A model generated the notes under the pieces. That model was given only the letters and a program-made list of their open reading frames with translations. It was not told the origin of the DNA and searched no databases. This document shows, in pieces, positions 12,977-24,420 of a stretch of 64,000 bases of DNA; position 1 is the first letter of the stretch, and each line of letters opens with the position of its first letter. This stretch comes from Piliocolobus tephrosceles. Taxonomy: Eukaryota; Chordata; Mammalia; Primates; Cercopithecidae. The stretch is from positions 121,399,548 to 121,463,547 of the forward strand of contig NC_045439.1 of assembly GCF_002776525.5 (NCBI RefSeq), read 5' to 3'. Made by a program: the position numbers and the translations under genes.

Positions 12977-13034
12977 TAAGCCCCCCTTTAAGCCTGGTTT
13001 TGATATCTATCAACCCCCCTTTAAGCCTGAAATT
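12969..13034. repeat. 33-bp tandem duplication
   Basis: Two adjacent 33-bp units, 12969-13001 and 13002-13034, share GATAT at their start and an identical 16-mer (CCCCCCTTTAAGCCTG) in the same position. The remaining positions have diverged, so the duplication is not recent. Confidence 0.85.
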
Positions 13035-13864
13035 CTTTGCTAATTTTTCATCAGTGGCTTACTGGAATGAGGGAGAAGGCAGAAAGAGATAAATACGGGT
13101 CAGAGGACTTATTAGAAGAGTTGGAGGGTGACTCATTCTAGGGAAGTGGCTTCTGACAGAGTAAGTCAGAATGTACAAAGACTCTGGTAAATGCCTGGAA
13201 GATGACAGGAGTCTCGGCAAGGCCTGGAATATGATGCATGATATCCTGAAAAAAGGGGGAGGGGATGAAGATTGAGGAATATGGGAGTCCGCTGGGTGTC
13301 TTACCAAGGGCAGTGGTGAAAGGGTCAGCAGTAAGGAGCGCAGGGACCTAGCAATAGAAAGGATGGGATGTGCAGGCCAACTTTGAAACAAAAAATAGCT
13401 GAAATGTGAAAGTAAGGGTTTTGACTTTTGAGCCATGTTCCTATTTAAAAGCATAGTAGGAAGGGCAGTAGTCAATAACATAGGTTAAACTAGGCAGAGG
13501 GAGGCAATTTCCTTTTTATGAGAAAATGACTGTAATTTGCCTCCTGACTTTCCCAATGCTGGGACTCTGTGCTTGTGCCTCTGTGGTGTGGCTATTTGTT
13601 CTGGAATAACAGCAACAAGCCTTTTAGCTGGCATTAGATGGAGTAACTGAGCTCCTGTTATTTTAATGCCAGTTGATTCTAAACCTTGAATTGGATGAGC
13701 CTCCTACCCTCTTGTAGTAAAGTTGTATTTAAACAAAATAAATGCTAAACGAGACATCTCTTGATATCCAGAAAGAAAGGATAGTATATAGGTGGAATTA
13801 AGCCAATACTGTTTGGTATGTGTGTTTGCAGATATCGGAAAATTTTAGTAAAATTGCACTTCTT
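13035..13864. other. Unlabelled DNA, no gene seen
   Basis: No named repeat and no exon. The longest frame, 140 codons on the minus strand at 13059-13481, is the reverse complement of purine-rich DNA. Its serine-, leucine- and proline-rich content follows from that composition. I see no domain in it. Confidence 0.45.
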
Positions 13865-13878
13865 AAAAGGTAAATATA

Positions 13879-14173
13879 GGCTGGGCGCGGTGGCTCAAAC
13901 CTGTAATCCCAGCACTTTGGGAGGCCAAGACAGGCGGATCACAAGTTCAGGAGATCGAGACCATCCTGGCTACCACAGTGAAACTCCGTCTCTACTGAAA
14001 AATACAAAAAAACTAGCCGGGCGAAGTGGCCGGCGCCTGTAGTCCCAGCTGCTCGGGAGGCTGAGGCAGGAGAATGGCGTAAACCCGGGAGGTGGAGCTT
14101 GCAGTGAGCTGAGATCTGGCCACTGCACTCCAGCCTGGGCAGCAGAGTGAGACTCCATCTCAAGAAAAAAAAA
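13879..14173 (+). mobile_element. AluY SINE, Old World monkey-like
   Basis: This is the only clearly plus-oriented Alu. It starts GGCTGGGCGCGGTGGCTCA and ends in a CAAG-A tail. A perfect target-site duplication, AAAAGGTAAATATA, lies at 13865-13878 and 14174-14187. The variants AGTGGCCGGCGCCTGT and GATCTGGCCACTGCACT differ from the standard human AluY text as I remember it and resemble cercopithecid AluY subfamilies. The A box (GGCTCAAACC) and B-box-like region are largely intact. Confidence 0.95.
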
Positions 14174-14319
14174 AAAAGGTAAATATAATCTCTTCATGGA
14201 GATCACCCTCTGCTCTAAGCACCTTATTAAAGTGTTAGAGTGATCAAATAGACACCTGGTTGAAGCTGGGATTATATAGCTTATATCAGGTTTGTGTTGA
14301 TTAATGGAATGATAACAAC

Positions 14320-14515
14320 AGTAATTGTTAGCTTTCATTGAGATTTTGTATGTACTACATTGTATGAATTACTTTACAAATATTTCCTTGAATTCTCACA
14401 CATCCCTGTGAGGTAAGTGATACTATTCCCATTTTACAGAGAAGAGAAATGAGACTTTAACAGATCATACAACTTGGCTACTAAGTGACCTGTTTGAAAC
14501 CAGCTCTCTGATCCC
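14320..14515 (-). mobile_element. MIR SINE relic
   Basis: Reversed MIR core: TTCCTTGAATTCTCACACATC, then GTGAGGTAAGTGATACTATTC, then CATTTTACAGAGAAGAGAAA. The tRNA-like end is poorly conserved. It is diverged and inactive. Confidence 0.75.
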
Positions 14516-16372
14516 AAAGCTAGATTTATTAAGTATTAAACCCTTGTCTCTGGTGCCTTGTGTCTCCTGTGCAGTCAGCAATACATCCAACACAACAGAT
14601 TTCTAGATCTTGGGTTGCATTATCTCAGTGGTCGTAGCATGTGCTACTATCCTGATAACTGAGCTGGTTTTCCTGTTTCCCAGAAACAAGTGAAAGAGAC
14701 CATAGTTTGTGGGTAAAGACAGTCTCCAGTTGTGCACAGGAGTTACTTGGCAAACCCTTCATACTATTCTTAGAACAGTTGACATGGAAGATAAGAGACT
14801 GGGAGGTGGTTTGGGGGCTTGAAGGATGCGACATTGAGGAGATGTTGGAAATAGGGGCAGCTGAGGGAGACGGGGTTCCTTTTTAGGGCCCTCTGGGAGC
14901 ATTATGGCTCTACTGGGATGGAGGCCTTGCTGGCTAACAGAAATTTTCCAATTCAATAAAGTGTGGTGGGTTTTATTCAAAAAGAAATAAAAGGGGAATA
15001 GCTAGAAATGTGTGTTACTCAGCCTTGAGTTTCCTTCTCATCAAACTAAAGGGATAAACTATTGCCAGCAAGGAAGTATAATACACTCCCTGAGGAATCA
15101 CCTCAGCTTTCTGAAAATGAGAAAGAGAAATATTCTGTTGATCAAACGTTAAAAATAGTTGGGTAAATATTTTGTGAGTAAACATTTTAAACTGTCAGAA
15201 AAGAACCGTTAAAACATGAAGTGTAAATGACAGTCTTGTTATTTTAGCAAATGGCCACATCTAACACATCTTTATTTTTAAAATCTAGTATACAAACACA
15301 TAACATTTATACATCGTCCTCCACATGTGTTTTGAGTATTGAGTTCCTGATTCTTGCTTTGCTTTGTTTGATTTCTGAGTACCAGGAGCAAGTACACTGG
15401 TGAGTTTCGAGATGTTTTTAGTGCTTTTTGATACGTTGATGCTGTTGATATTCTGGTCCCTTAAATTGAGAAGATGGAAAGCTAAACATAAGAATCACAA
15501 TGGCATTTCAAATTTTTGGATATGAAAACCTCTGGAAAGCCAAATTTTTCCCAAGTTTTCTCTTCTGTTACTTTACATTCTTCACAAGGGCACAAATTTT
15601 CAATTTGACCTAACTAGTCTCTGTGTAGCTGTTTCTCTCTTTATTACAAGCATTCTTTCAAAGTGTAGGCACTTTGGTATTGTAAGCAAGGAAAGATTTA
15701 TAAGAAATTAGCCTCTCTGTCATGCACCCACACCATCCTTAAGTACATACACACAACTCACCTTCTCCCACTACTGTTTTCATTAACAAATACTAATTTA
15801 TTTTATTAACCAAGTCACTATATTGCACAAAGAAATTAAGGATGTGAGGCAGAGTCACACACGTGAGGTGCATTCACAGGTTTATTAAAATTGTTGTAGA
15901 AAGGGTAAAATAACTCCTCTTAGATACCAAGTAGGAGCAGAATTTAATCTGAGGTACTAAGTGACTTGAGGGCAATTTGATTAAAAAAAAAAAAATAAGA
16001 AAGTGCTTATTGAATCTTTTGATGAGAAATAGTTATTCTCCAAAGGGATATAATGGACCCTAAAGGTAACTTAAAATTTGTTTTTTGTTTTCTTTTATTT
16101 TTCACATTTATTTATCAGTTATTAAAACATCCAAAGATGTTTTTCTGAAGACTTAGGAAATGAAATGCTCTACACATTTATGCCAGTATGTTTGTTACAG
16201 GATAATTTTCCCTTTCTTAGAAACCTTTCTCCCATCTCTTTAGTCTGATCTACTAATTAAAGTACCATATTATCCATGCCAGAATGAGACTTGGTAATAA
16301 GGTTATTTTAAGCATCTTATGCAGAAATTGCCCTGAAAATACTTGATTTCTGAGTGTGGTAAACTCAACATA
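14516..16372. other. Unlabelled DNA, no gene seen
   Basis: No repeat or exon recognised. The overlapping minus-strand frames at 14625-14980 are short and share no recognisable domain. An A-run (15983-15995) and AT-rich tracts mark the right half. Confidence 0.45.
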
Positions 16373-16489
16373 GTACCTGTTGCATAAGTGTATAAAAACA
16401 AAGGCAGACAACTTAGGCAGCTCTGACACACCTCACCTTGAGGGCTATTTTCCTGGGGAAGGAGGAAGTTAGGCAAGGATGTGTCACTG
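16373..16489. repeat. Unassigned ~120-bp unit, copy A
   Basis: This 117-bp stretch, from GTACCTGTTGCATAAGT to AGGCAAGGATGTGTCACTG, recurs in the same orientation 1149 bp downstream as copy B. Most of it, including AACAAAGGCAGACAACTTAG and CCTGGGGAAGGAGGAAGT, is identical. I cannot assign it to a repeat family. It contains a TATAAAA motif. Confidence 0.85.
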
Positions 16490-17217
16490 CACTGTTTTCC
16501 CAGAGCCTCCATTATAGTAATAGTAGAATTTTCATCTTGAGCACACTCTTAGATTCAAAGCATCTGCTTTCTTTTCTTCTGCCTTCCCAGTGTGGGAGCT
16601 TGAACCAACAGCCTTGAAGTTGTGAAGCATTCATTATTTCACAGTACAGTAAGTAGGGAAAAGTTTTTCTCTTTTGGCCTCTTGGTTTAGAACAAAATTG
16701 CAACCTTATATTTAGACCAAATATTTGACAGTTAATATTCAAACATAAGATGCTGTAATTTTGCTTTTCTCACATTTTGTGTCAACTATCAGTTGTGTTC
16801 TAGATGAGAATGTACCAGCCACTGGTTAAACTACTGTAATAAGGGAGAAGAGAGAACCAGAAATATGTTAATTAAGTCTGTATGTTTAATAAAGCATTTG
16901 TATTGAGTAGATAAATCTTCACTCCTAACTCATTTGTCAGACTGCCAATTCTAGAGTATTTTATTAAATGAAACTTTTCCCCTTTCTTTCATTTCACCAA
17001 CTAAACAACTAAATAAGATTCAGTTGTTTCGACATCCTTGCCTGCTGTTTTTGTTGTTGTGGGGGGTGGTGGTGTAGTTTTTAAGAAATGATCACCTCTT
17101 TTTAAATTTAAATGTTTTTATGAGCTTCTTTAACAATGATTTTAGGTTTGTATTGACAAAATTTAAATAAAATCATCACAGGTCATTCCTGTGTCCCCTT
17201 ACCCTCATCTACTTGTT
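16490..17217. other. Unlabelled DNA, no gene seen
   Basis: Between copy A and the minus-strand L1 relic. I see a short G/T-rich patch at 17050-17078 (GTTGTTGTGGGGGGTGGTGG) and nothing else worth naming. Confidence 0.45.
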
Positions 17218-18000
17218 TCTTTTAAGACTAGTTTTATTGAAATATAATTCATAACCGTGGAGTTTACCCATTTAGATGTACAATTGGTTTTTAGTATATT
17301 CACACATCTGTGCAGCACATCACTACTATCCTATTTACCACTAACTTTTTTCATCACCACCCCCCACCACATACACAAAAATCCATACCTATTATTCAAT
17401 ACAACCTCCCCCAGCCCCTGGCAACCGTTAATCTACTTTCTATCTCTATGGATTTACCTATCCTGGACATCTTACATCACTGGAATCATACAGCCTTTTA
17501 TGATCGGCTTCTTTCAATGTTGTACCTGTTGCATAAGTATAAAAAAACAAAGGCAGACAACTTAGGCAGCTTGGACACCTCAAGGAACACACCTTGAGGG
17601 CTGTGTTCCTGGGGAAGGAGGAAGTCAGGCAAGGATGTGTGACTGACGTAATGTCTACAAAAGTCATCCATGTTGTAGTATGGTTAGCAAATATTTTCTC
17701 CCATTATGTACATTGTCTTCTCACTTTATTGATGGTGTCCTTTTCAGCACAAAGTTTTAAATTTTGATGAATTTTAATTTGTCTTTGTTTTGTCTTTTGT
17801 GTTTTTAGCGTCATGTCTAGAAACTATTGTCTAATGCAAGGTAATAAAGATTGATATCTATGTCTTTTTCTAAGATTTTTGAAGTTTTAGCCCTTACATT
17901 TATGTCTATAATTTATTCAGTGTTAATTTTTATATATAGTTTGAGGTAGGTGTCCAAATTCTTTCTTTTTGCATGTGGCTATCCAGTTTTCCCAACACTG
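17218..18000 (-). mobile_element. Old L1 (L1M type), minus strand
   Basis: The reversed 3' UTR begins near CTAGTTTTATTGAAATATAA. It continues through ACATCACTGGAATCATACAG and CATCCATGTTGTAGTATGG, then jumps to ORF2-coding text (ATTTTCTCCCATTATGTACA to GGCTATCCAGTTTTCCCAAC). The jump implies an internal deletion of several hundred bases. The element is also split by copy B of the ~120-bp unit. It is degenerate and noncoding. Confidence 0.75.
17522..17645. repeat. Unassigned ~120-bp unit, copy B
   Basis: The second copy is 124 bp long and matches copy A at 16373-16489 in the same orientation. It differs by one small insertion around 17578-17588 and scattered substitutions. It interrupts the reversed L1M 3' UTR, replacing a few bases of it, so the unit arrived after that L1. 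The pentamer AATGT flanks it at 17516-17520 and 17650-17654, which may be a remnant of the insertion event or chance. Confidence 0.85.
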
Positions 18001-18655
18001 AAATGCAATTAATTTCCAATTGAAAATGTTAACCTCCTCAGAGATTATCTTGAGTGCTTGTGGTGTGACTGGTGTTTGAGGAAGGTTGTTGCTAAAGCTG
18101 TGCTCCATGTTTGTAGCTTCCAGGGCTGGTGACAGACTTTTCTCACCGTCTCTTCAATGAGCTACAAGGATCCTTCTGTCCCCACGTGTTGCCAATACTT
18201 TGCCAAAAAATGTGAAAATGTAGTAAACCAATCACACGTTTGCCTACTCCATTTTGTCATCTTTTCTTCTAGTTTTTGTGTCATTCCTTAATAGTGTGGG
18301 ATTTTTCTACAAAATTGTGCCAAGTTGTTAACATTAGGAATAATGTTAAACATGGATGTTAGTATTATCTTTGCCTCAACTCCTTAGTCCGCTAGAAATG
18401 GTCAAGTGTACCAGGGACACAATTGCATTTTCTTCCTCCTACTCTGGCTTCCTTATGCTATGCTTCCTTAGGAGAGACAGATTTTTCTCAGCTATTTCTA
18501 GATCTTGGGGCTATTCTGTGCCAATCCTATTCTGTCCATGGCAGGCTGACCCTGGGTAGTAAGTATAGTCTAGGAATGGTCATGTTTGTGTCCAACAGTT
18601 AACTACCTCTAATTTCTAAGCTGAATATACCCTGAAAAGGACTGGCTTTCTAAAT
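18001..18655. other. Unlabelled DNA, no gene seen
   Basis: No named repeat or exon. It follows the L1M relic directly, and the first part may be further diverged L1. Confidence 0.4.
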
Positions 18656-18815
18656 CGGTTCTTCTCAAACTTGAATGTGCATGTAGATCACCTGGGGATT
18701 TTATTGAAATGCAAATTTTGATTCATTATATCTGGGTGAAGCCTGAGTTTGCACATTTCTAACAAGCACCCAGGGTTACAGATGCTGTTGATCCATGGAC
18801 CACGCTTTAAGACCT
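18656..18815 (+). mobile_element. MER5A DNA transposon relic
   Basis: Matches the hAT-Charlie nonautonomous MER5A layout: CGGTTCTTCTCAAACTTGAA at the left, GTAGATCACCTGGGGATTT, then GCACATTTCTAACAAGCACC, and GGACCACGCTTTAAGA at the right. The two ends are mutually inverted (GGTTCTTCTCAAAC and its degraded complement). Inactive. Confidence 0.82.
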
Positions 18816-21800
18816 AAGGTCCCCAGGTGTCCTAGATCCTAGGAGGAAGTCAGGAGTTGGAAACATTCTAATTCAGACCTTGAGTTCTCCCTCGTATTTT
18901 CTGGAAACCAAAAAAGATACTTTAAATAAAACACTCCCCACACACCCTGCAAAGCAAACAAACCAATTCTAGATACCATCCAGTAGCTGCAATCAGATAG
19001 AGATTAAAATTCTCAAAGAAATAAAATCTCCCTAGAAGATAACCTGCAGAAATTTTGCTATGGCTAATTACTCAGTTGCAAAGACTAAATTTATGTCCGT
19101 CTGATGATGTCACAGTGATGTCTCTGGTCTTTTGGTATATTCTCAATATCATGACTCAGAAAGGTGTTACGTGATTATGCTCTCTGATGAGCAGTGTCCA
19201 ACTGGCTGATTTATAGATTTCCCCAGCTGATTTAAGAATAAAATAGGATGAGTCGAGCCTTCTCTACCTGGTCAATCTTAGTTTTCTTTAAGCCCAGTTA
19301 CACTCTCATAGCAATTTAGTCAAATACCACCAGATTCCCTTATCACGAAACTCATATTTACCCTAAACCCAGGGGGTGAAGACTTCGTGTGTCATATTTC
19401 TTTGGAATGATTTTACCTTAACCTATACAGGAAAAGGCTGGTGATGTTCTAACCAAGACATATATTTATTTGAGTCTTTTTGGTTTTTCTGGTAGTTGCT
19501 TCAGAATCAGTTATAACTGCATTAACTATCATAGTTAAAATACCATGATTTTTACAGAAGGTATGCATCACTGTCTGTCTGAACGCTGTTAAAAAAGCCA
19601 GTTAGAAATGTTAGTGAAATCAGAAAGAACAAAGTGAATTGTCTTGTTTTTTAAATAATCATTGCAGTTTTCTTTTAGGTTCACATTTTATCTATTTTTG
19701 TTCTGCATACCTTGGCTCAGGAAAGTAAAGGGTGAGAGAGAGAGAATGATTGATTGACTGATTCATTTATTTGTTTCACCTTCACCTGATAAAGATTATT
19801 TATTTTGCAGCTGGATTAGAACTAGCTGAACAGAGTTGTCGGTATGCATAATGATTAAAAAGGGATAGAAAAAGGAGAGGAAGACTGTTGCTATACACAT
19901 ACTGTGACCTCATAGTTTATGCTAATTTCTATGACTTCAAAAAAATGTCAATACTTAGCTTCTTCACCAGAACAGGACTATATTTAAAAATCCAAATGAT
20001 TTATCTAATATGTTATTTTTGCTAAGTAAGAACCAATATCTTATGGTGATTGGTTTAGGGTGAAATACAACTCTAGTAGTAATCATAATAGTAATAGTAA
20101 TGCCAATGGTAATAGTAATAGTTATTCCATTGTTTTAGTAGTGAAACAGTGCATGCCCCACAGCATGTGTGTAATGTCTGGGTAACTCAGTAGACCATCT
20201 GTTTGACTATGGCTCTGAAAACCTCGCTTTTACCACTGTCTGAAGGAATTATATCAGAGTATAATCCTGAACCATAGTTGAAGTGAAAGAATTTGCAAAG
20301 CCATCTCATTCGTGCTCTTAGTCATTTTTGTTTATCTCGACACTGATTTAGGTTGTTACATGAATACTGAGAGCACAAAGTCTGACTTGTATAGACAGTA
20401 ATGACATGAAATGCAGTTGTATACTTTTGTTAGCTCTGAGAAACATGACAAGTTGTCCTCATCTGTGATTCCTCTCTCTTCTCCTTAGAAAAAGACAATG
20501 TTGAACCAAACTTTGTGATAAATAACTTCTGATAATAATGGTGAAAGCTGAGGGAGACTAATGTTTTGCTTCTCAGCAGTCCTGCTGCCTGGCACTTGTA
20601 TGTTTGAAACAGTCAAGAAGATAATTTTCTGAAAATGAGCAAAATCTGTAAAGCTAAGAGCTACATCCTTTGGAAATGAGTGAAATACTGAAATGCTATC
20701 AAGCAAGCTCATAAATCTTGATTCATCGTTTGATCAAGATCATAAATCTCCATCAAAGAATTATGCACAAGCCATTCTTCTTATGTGCATTTTAAATGCA
20801 AAAGTTAAAAAAAGGAAGTCTTCATGACAGCGGATAGCTTAGGGAAGAAATAGACATCTATAACAGGGAGACAGCAGAGTTGTGTCAGGCCTGTGAAGGG
20901 CTGCGGCCCTGGCATTCAGGATAGTTTCATATGTTCTTTTAAATGAGGAAAAAAGGGAAATGGATATTTTCTTTAAGAAATGGGAGGATAATGCAACCAG
21001 CCTGTCTTTGACAATTTGTTATTGTCACAAGTTCATAGATTTTTCATCCTTTGACTAATTAAAGGCTGTATAAGATATTATTACAGTAGCCAGTATTTTG
21101 AAATTCAGTTTAAAAAAAAAGTAAAATAAAAAGCCAAGCATTTGACTCTCCTGTTAAGATGAAAATATCACATCTCAATCTTGTGATTGAGAGTATATAA
21201 AATGGTGTCAGGCATATTAATAAGAAAGTGGTACTAATCTGTCATACTAAAAATTAAGGGAAGAACCAAGGACAATTTAAAAATACATCTTGTGACCAAA
21301 ACTTGGAAGATAGTCTCGGGATGACAAAGATTAATTAGAAATATGTCAACCTCAGCTACTAGGAATTAAGGTACCTATAAGATAAAATCCATGAGAAATT
21401 AATTTTAAAAAGCTTTATTTCTTGCATCACAGTGGCATACTTTCTGATACCAGCTTTAGTATCTGTTACCAAATGACAGTGAAAGATGATGCATAATTTA
21501 AGGCTCAGTAAATTCCACTAAACCTGAGTTGCTGGAGAATGACACATTGACATCTAAAACAAGGCTCAGGAGATGAAAGAGAAAGGCCAAACTGCCTATC
21601 AGCCATAATGTTTCTTGAATCCTTCCCCACATCCACAAACCCTTCCTTTAGAAGAAAGAATATTTCCCTGTATTCTGGGGACCACTTTATTCCATTCCCA
21701 CTTCCTTGGTGGTAAAATGTGAACCAAGATAGCGGCAGGATTTTTCCAAAGACTATAAAGATTGTATCTCTCGTTTTTAATTAGTGCCTTTAAGACACAA

Positions 21801-21980
21801 GGTTAAGCATGGAAAGTATATACTATAGCAAAGCAAATTCACTTTTCAAATTGACTATTTAAAAGCTTTTAGTGACGTCTAATTGTCATAGATTTTCCTC
21901 TTCTCAGCATACATCTGAGCTGGGGTTCTAAAGGAGATTACAGGTGTTTTCTTCTCAAAGTAGCCTAGGACACATATAGT
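18816..21980. other. Unlabelled DNA, no gene seen
   Basis: Three kilobases without a repeat family or exon that I can defend. A short degenerate (TAG/TAA) trinucleotide patch lies at about 20081-20126, and a GA-rich patch (GAGAGAGAGA) at 19735-19745. The 75-codon minus-strand frame at 20485-20712 has no recognisable domain. Confidence 0.45.
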
Positions 21981-21994
21981 ATGACCCATTCTTT

Positions 21995-22219
21995 GTTGTT
22001 GTTGTTGTTGTTTTAATTTAATTTTTGTAGTTGACAAATAATAATTGTACATATTCAAGGGATGCATAGTGATATTTTGATACATATTATGTATAGTGAT
22101 CAGATCAGACATTTATACCCATCATATCAAACATTTATCATTTCTTTGTGTTAGGAACATTCAATGTCCTCCTTCTAGCTGTTTAAAACTATGTAATACA
22201 TTCCTGTTAACTATAGCAG
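21995..22219 (-). mobile_element. Short L1 3'-end insertion with target-site duplications
   Basis: A 225-bp reversed L1 3' UTR fragment: TTGACAAATAATAATTGTAC, GATATTTTGATACATATTAT and CCTGTTAACTATAGCAGATG fit L1 text. Its tail reads as (GTT)n on the plus strand, meaning an AAC-type tail on its own strand. It is flanked by a perfect 14-bp direct repeat, ATGACCCATTCTTT, at 21981-21994 and 22220-22233. It is therefore a heavily 5'-truncated retrotransposition event and not the remnant of a larger copy. Confidence 0.85.
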
Positions 22220-22233
22220 ATGACCCATTCTTT

Positions 22234-23963
22234 ATTAACTGGTCCTTATCTCGAGGATTACGGTTTCTCAGCAAAGAAGGAATCATTCTTCTTTGGCCAG
22301 TGAAGGAATGTGTGACCATAACTGTTGAGCGGCTACTTTTTGTTAGAATCGCCTCAGTGGCGGTCTCTTTTTCAGCATCCTTTAAGATAGTTTGAGTTTC
22401 ATACCATTTAATGAGTCTGTGAATTACCCTGTAATTACACCCATCTGCTGGCAGGATAGGCGTTTGCAGCATTGAGATTGGGCTCATAACGCAGGATTGC
22501 AAAGAATAAATAAGAAAAATAGGTTAAATGCCAGTTAACCTAGTGCTGGTTTCTGAAAATACCTGGGGTGGAGTTCCTGTTTTTAAATTTTCTATCTATT
22601 TAGACCAGTGCTTTAGTAAAATAGGATACAAATAAATTGCTAGAAAAATGAAAAAAGGCAAGTCTGTATTTTTTTTAAAAGTAGTATTATATTCAACTGA
22701 CATGAAATTACTCTGTCCATGTTCTATAAAAATTCTAAGTGCCTTATATCAATTTTTGTTCTTATTGAAGAACAGCACCAAATAGCATGGTCTGCAGGCT
22801 ACACTTTGAGTGGCATTAATCAAGTGTACTCACATTTACTCATACCTCTTGCCACTCCAGGTCACCTTATTCTTTTAATAAATTGTTATTTAAACCTTTA
22901 GATAAAGTATACACTTAAAACAAGGCTGTATGATTTTGAACGGCTAGATCTAATTGCAAATTCCTATAGGTTGTTAAATCATTATAGAAGAATTTAACAA
23001 TTATGTGGCAAACACTGGTTGCTGCATTTCACTTTTTTTTTTTTTTTTTTTTTGACATTCACTTTGTATAAACCTCACCCAGCCACCTTTCCCTGTCACA
23101 ATACCAAACATTATTAGGTGATTTTCAATAACATCCATTCAAGATACCTTTTATATTTTAACTTAGTTCTTAAAATCTTGAATTATTTGGTTGAAAAGCT
23201 AGTCTGGGACCTTGGTTTTGCTTAAAATTGAAAGGAAGAGGCTGCTTTAAAGGCTATAGGAAAGTAATCCCACTAAATTCTAACTCAGACCTCAAGTAGT
23301 TAAAAAATTATTTAGTTCTATGAATTCCTTGTTCAGATTGGGTACATGGAAATATTGAGTTACTTATATACAATACTAGCTCGATAGGACTCTCATGCCA
23401 CACAGATACTGCTCACCCTTGGTGGGTTTATCTCTTTTCATTGCACAAGTTGAATAAGGTGGTAATATTTAACATGGAAAAGACTCAAAATACCACACTT
23501 GCTATCTTATAATATTTGGAGTGCTGCCATGTGGACAAGAAAGTTGAGTAACTCTCCGTGACTGGAGAACACACAGACAAATGGGTAGAAGTCAACAGGA
23601 TGATTTCAACTAAATAAAGGGCTTGTAAACATGCCCACAAACGTGCACGTGCACATTTGAAGGAAGACAAGGAGGAACCGAAGAACTTTTCTGGTTTTTC
23701 TAAGCTGTGTGCTCTGCTGCAGATAAGGCTGCTGGGGTAAGGGTGATAATAGAATAAAGGTTTGGAACACTCTGAGAAATGGAATGAGTCATTCACTATG
23801 GTAGTGTAAAGGAATTGCCAAGCAGCACTGCCAGGCAAATGACTGACTGTTGGGCTGTTAGAGAGGACACTCAGGCTTTCGATATAAATTGGTCTGGATG
23901 ACTGCCAAGGTGCTTTCCAACTTTGAGAAGCTGGTATCTATAGTGGAGACATCCTCCTGCTTG
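22234..23963. other. Unlabelled DNA, open frame on minus strand
   Basis: No repeat family recognised. A 113-codon minus-strand frame at 22161-22502 has a mixed, protein-like composition (see findings) but no known domain. It overlaps the inserted L1 at its 3' end. A 23-base T-run at about 23033-23054 may be an old tail. The remainder to 23963, including the 117-codon frame at 23485-23838, shows nothing recognisable. Confidence 0.4.
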
Positions 23964-24110
23964 GTTTCTTTCTTTCCTTCCTTTCCTTTTTCTCCTTCCT
24001 TTCCTTCCTCTCCTTTCTTTATTTCCTTTCTTTTCTTTTTCTTTCTTTTCCTTCCTTCCTTCCTACCTTCCTTCATTCCTTCCTTCTTTCCCTCCCTTCC
24101 TTCCTTCTTT
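23964..24110. repeat. Polypyrimidine (CCTT/CTTT)n tract
   Basis: About 147 bases almost purely C and T on the plus strand, dominated by CCTT, CTTT and CCTTT units with very few interruptions. It abuts the AluJ body and is best read as that Alu's tail, expanded and mutated from poly(T). Peptides of 87 and 111 codons drawn through it (F/S-P-rich on plus, K/E/G-rich on minus) are low-complexity artefacts. Confidence 0.93.
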
Positions 24111-24420
24111 GAGACAGGGTCTTGCTCCATTGTCCAGGCTGGAGTGCAGTGAGACAAACATGGCTTGCTGCAGCCTTGACCTCCCAGGCTCAAATGATCC
24201 TCCTTCCTCAGTCTCCTGAGTAGCTGGGACCATAGGAATGTGCCTCTATGCCTAGCTGATGTTTTTTGTGGGGTTTTGTTGTTGTTTGGTTGTTTGTTTT
24301 TGTAGAGACAAAGTCTCGCTATGTTACCCAGGTTAGTCTTGAACTCCTGGGCTCAAGTGATCCTCTTGCCTTGGCATCCCAAAGTGCTAGGATTACAGGT
24401 GTGAACCACTGCACCTAGCC
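24108..24420 (-). mobile_element. AluJ SINE
   Basis: Reversed Alu beginning GAGACAGGGTCTTGCTCC and ending CTGCACCTAGCC. The AluJ-like text (GCAGCCTTGACCTCCCAGGCTC, CTCAAGTGATCCTC) and high divergence mark an old copy. The middle A-rich linker is expanded with GTT units (about 24260-24300). I found no clear target-site duplication, partly because the tail tract obscures the left edge. Confidence 0.9.

Noticed and set aside
13059..13481. 140-codon minus-strand frame, S/L/P-rich
   Set aside because: It is the antisense of purine-rich noncoding DNA, with no recognisable domain.
13939..14338. Minus-strand frames opposite the AluY
   Set aside because: Antisense Alu often yields such peptides; there is no independent exon evidence.
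16373..17645. Two copies of the ~120-bp unit as LTRs of one provirus
   Set aside because: The interval between them holds unrelated DNA and part of a reversed L1, with no retroviral genes, primer site or matching flanks.
23858..24193. K/E/G-rich and F/S/P-rich frames across the polypyrimidine tract
   Set aside because: Low-complexity translation of a simple repeat.
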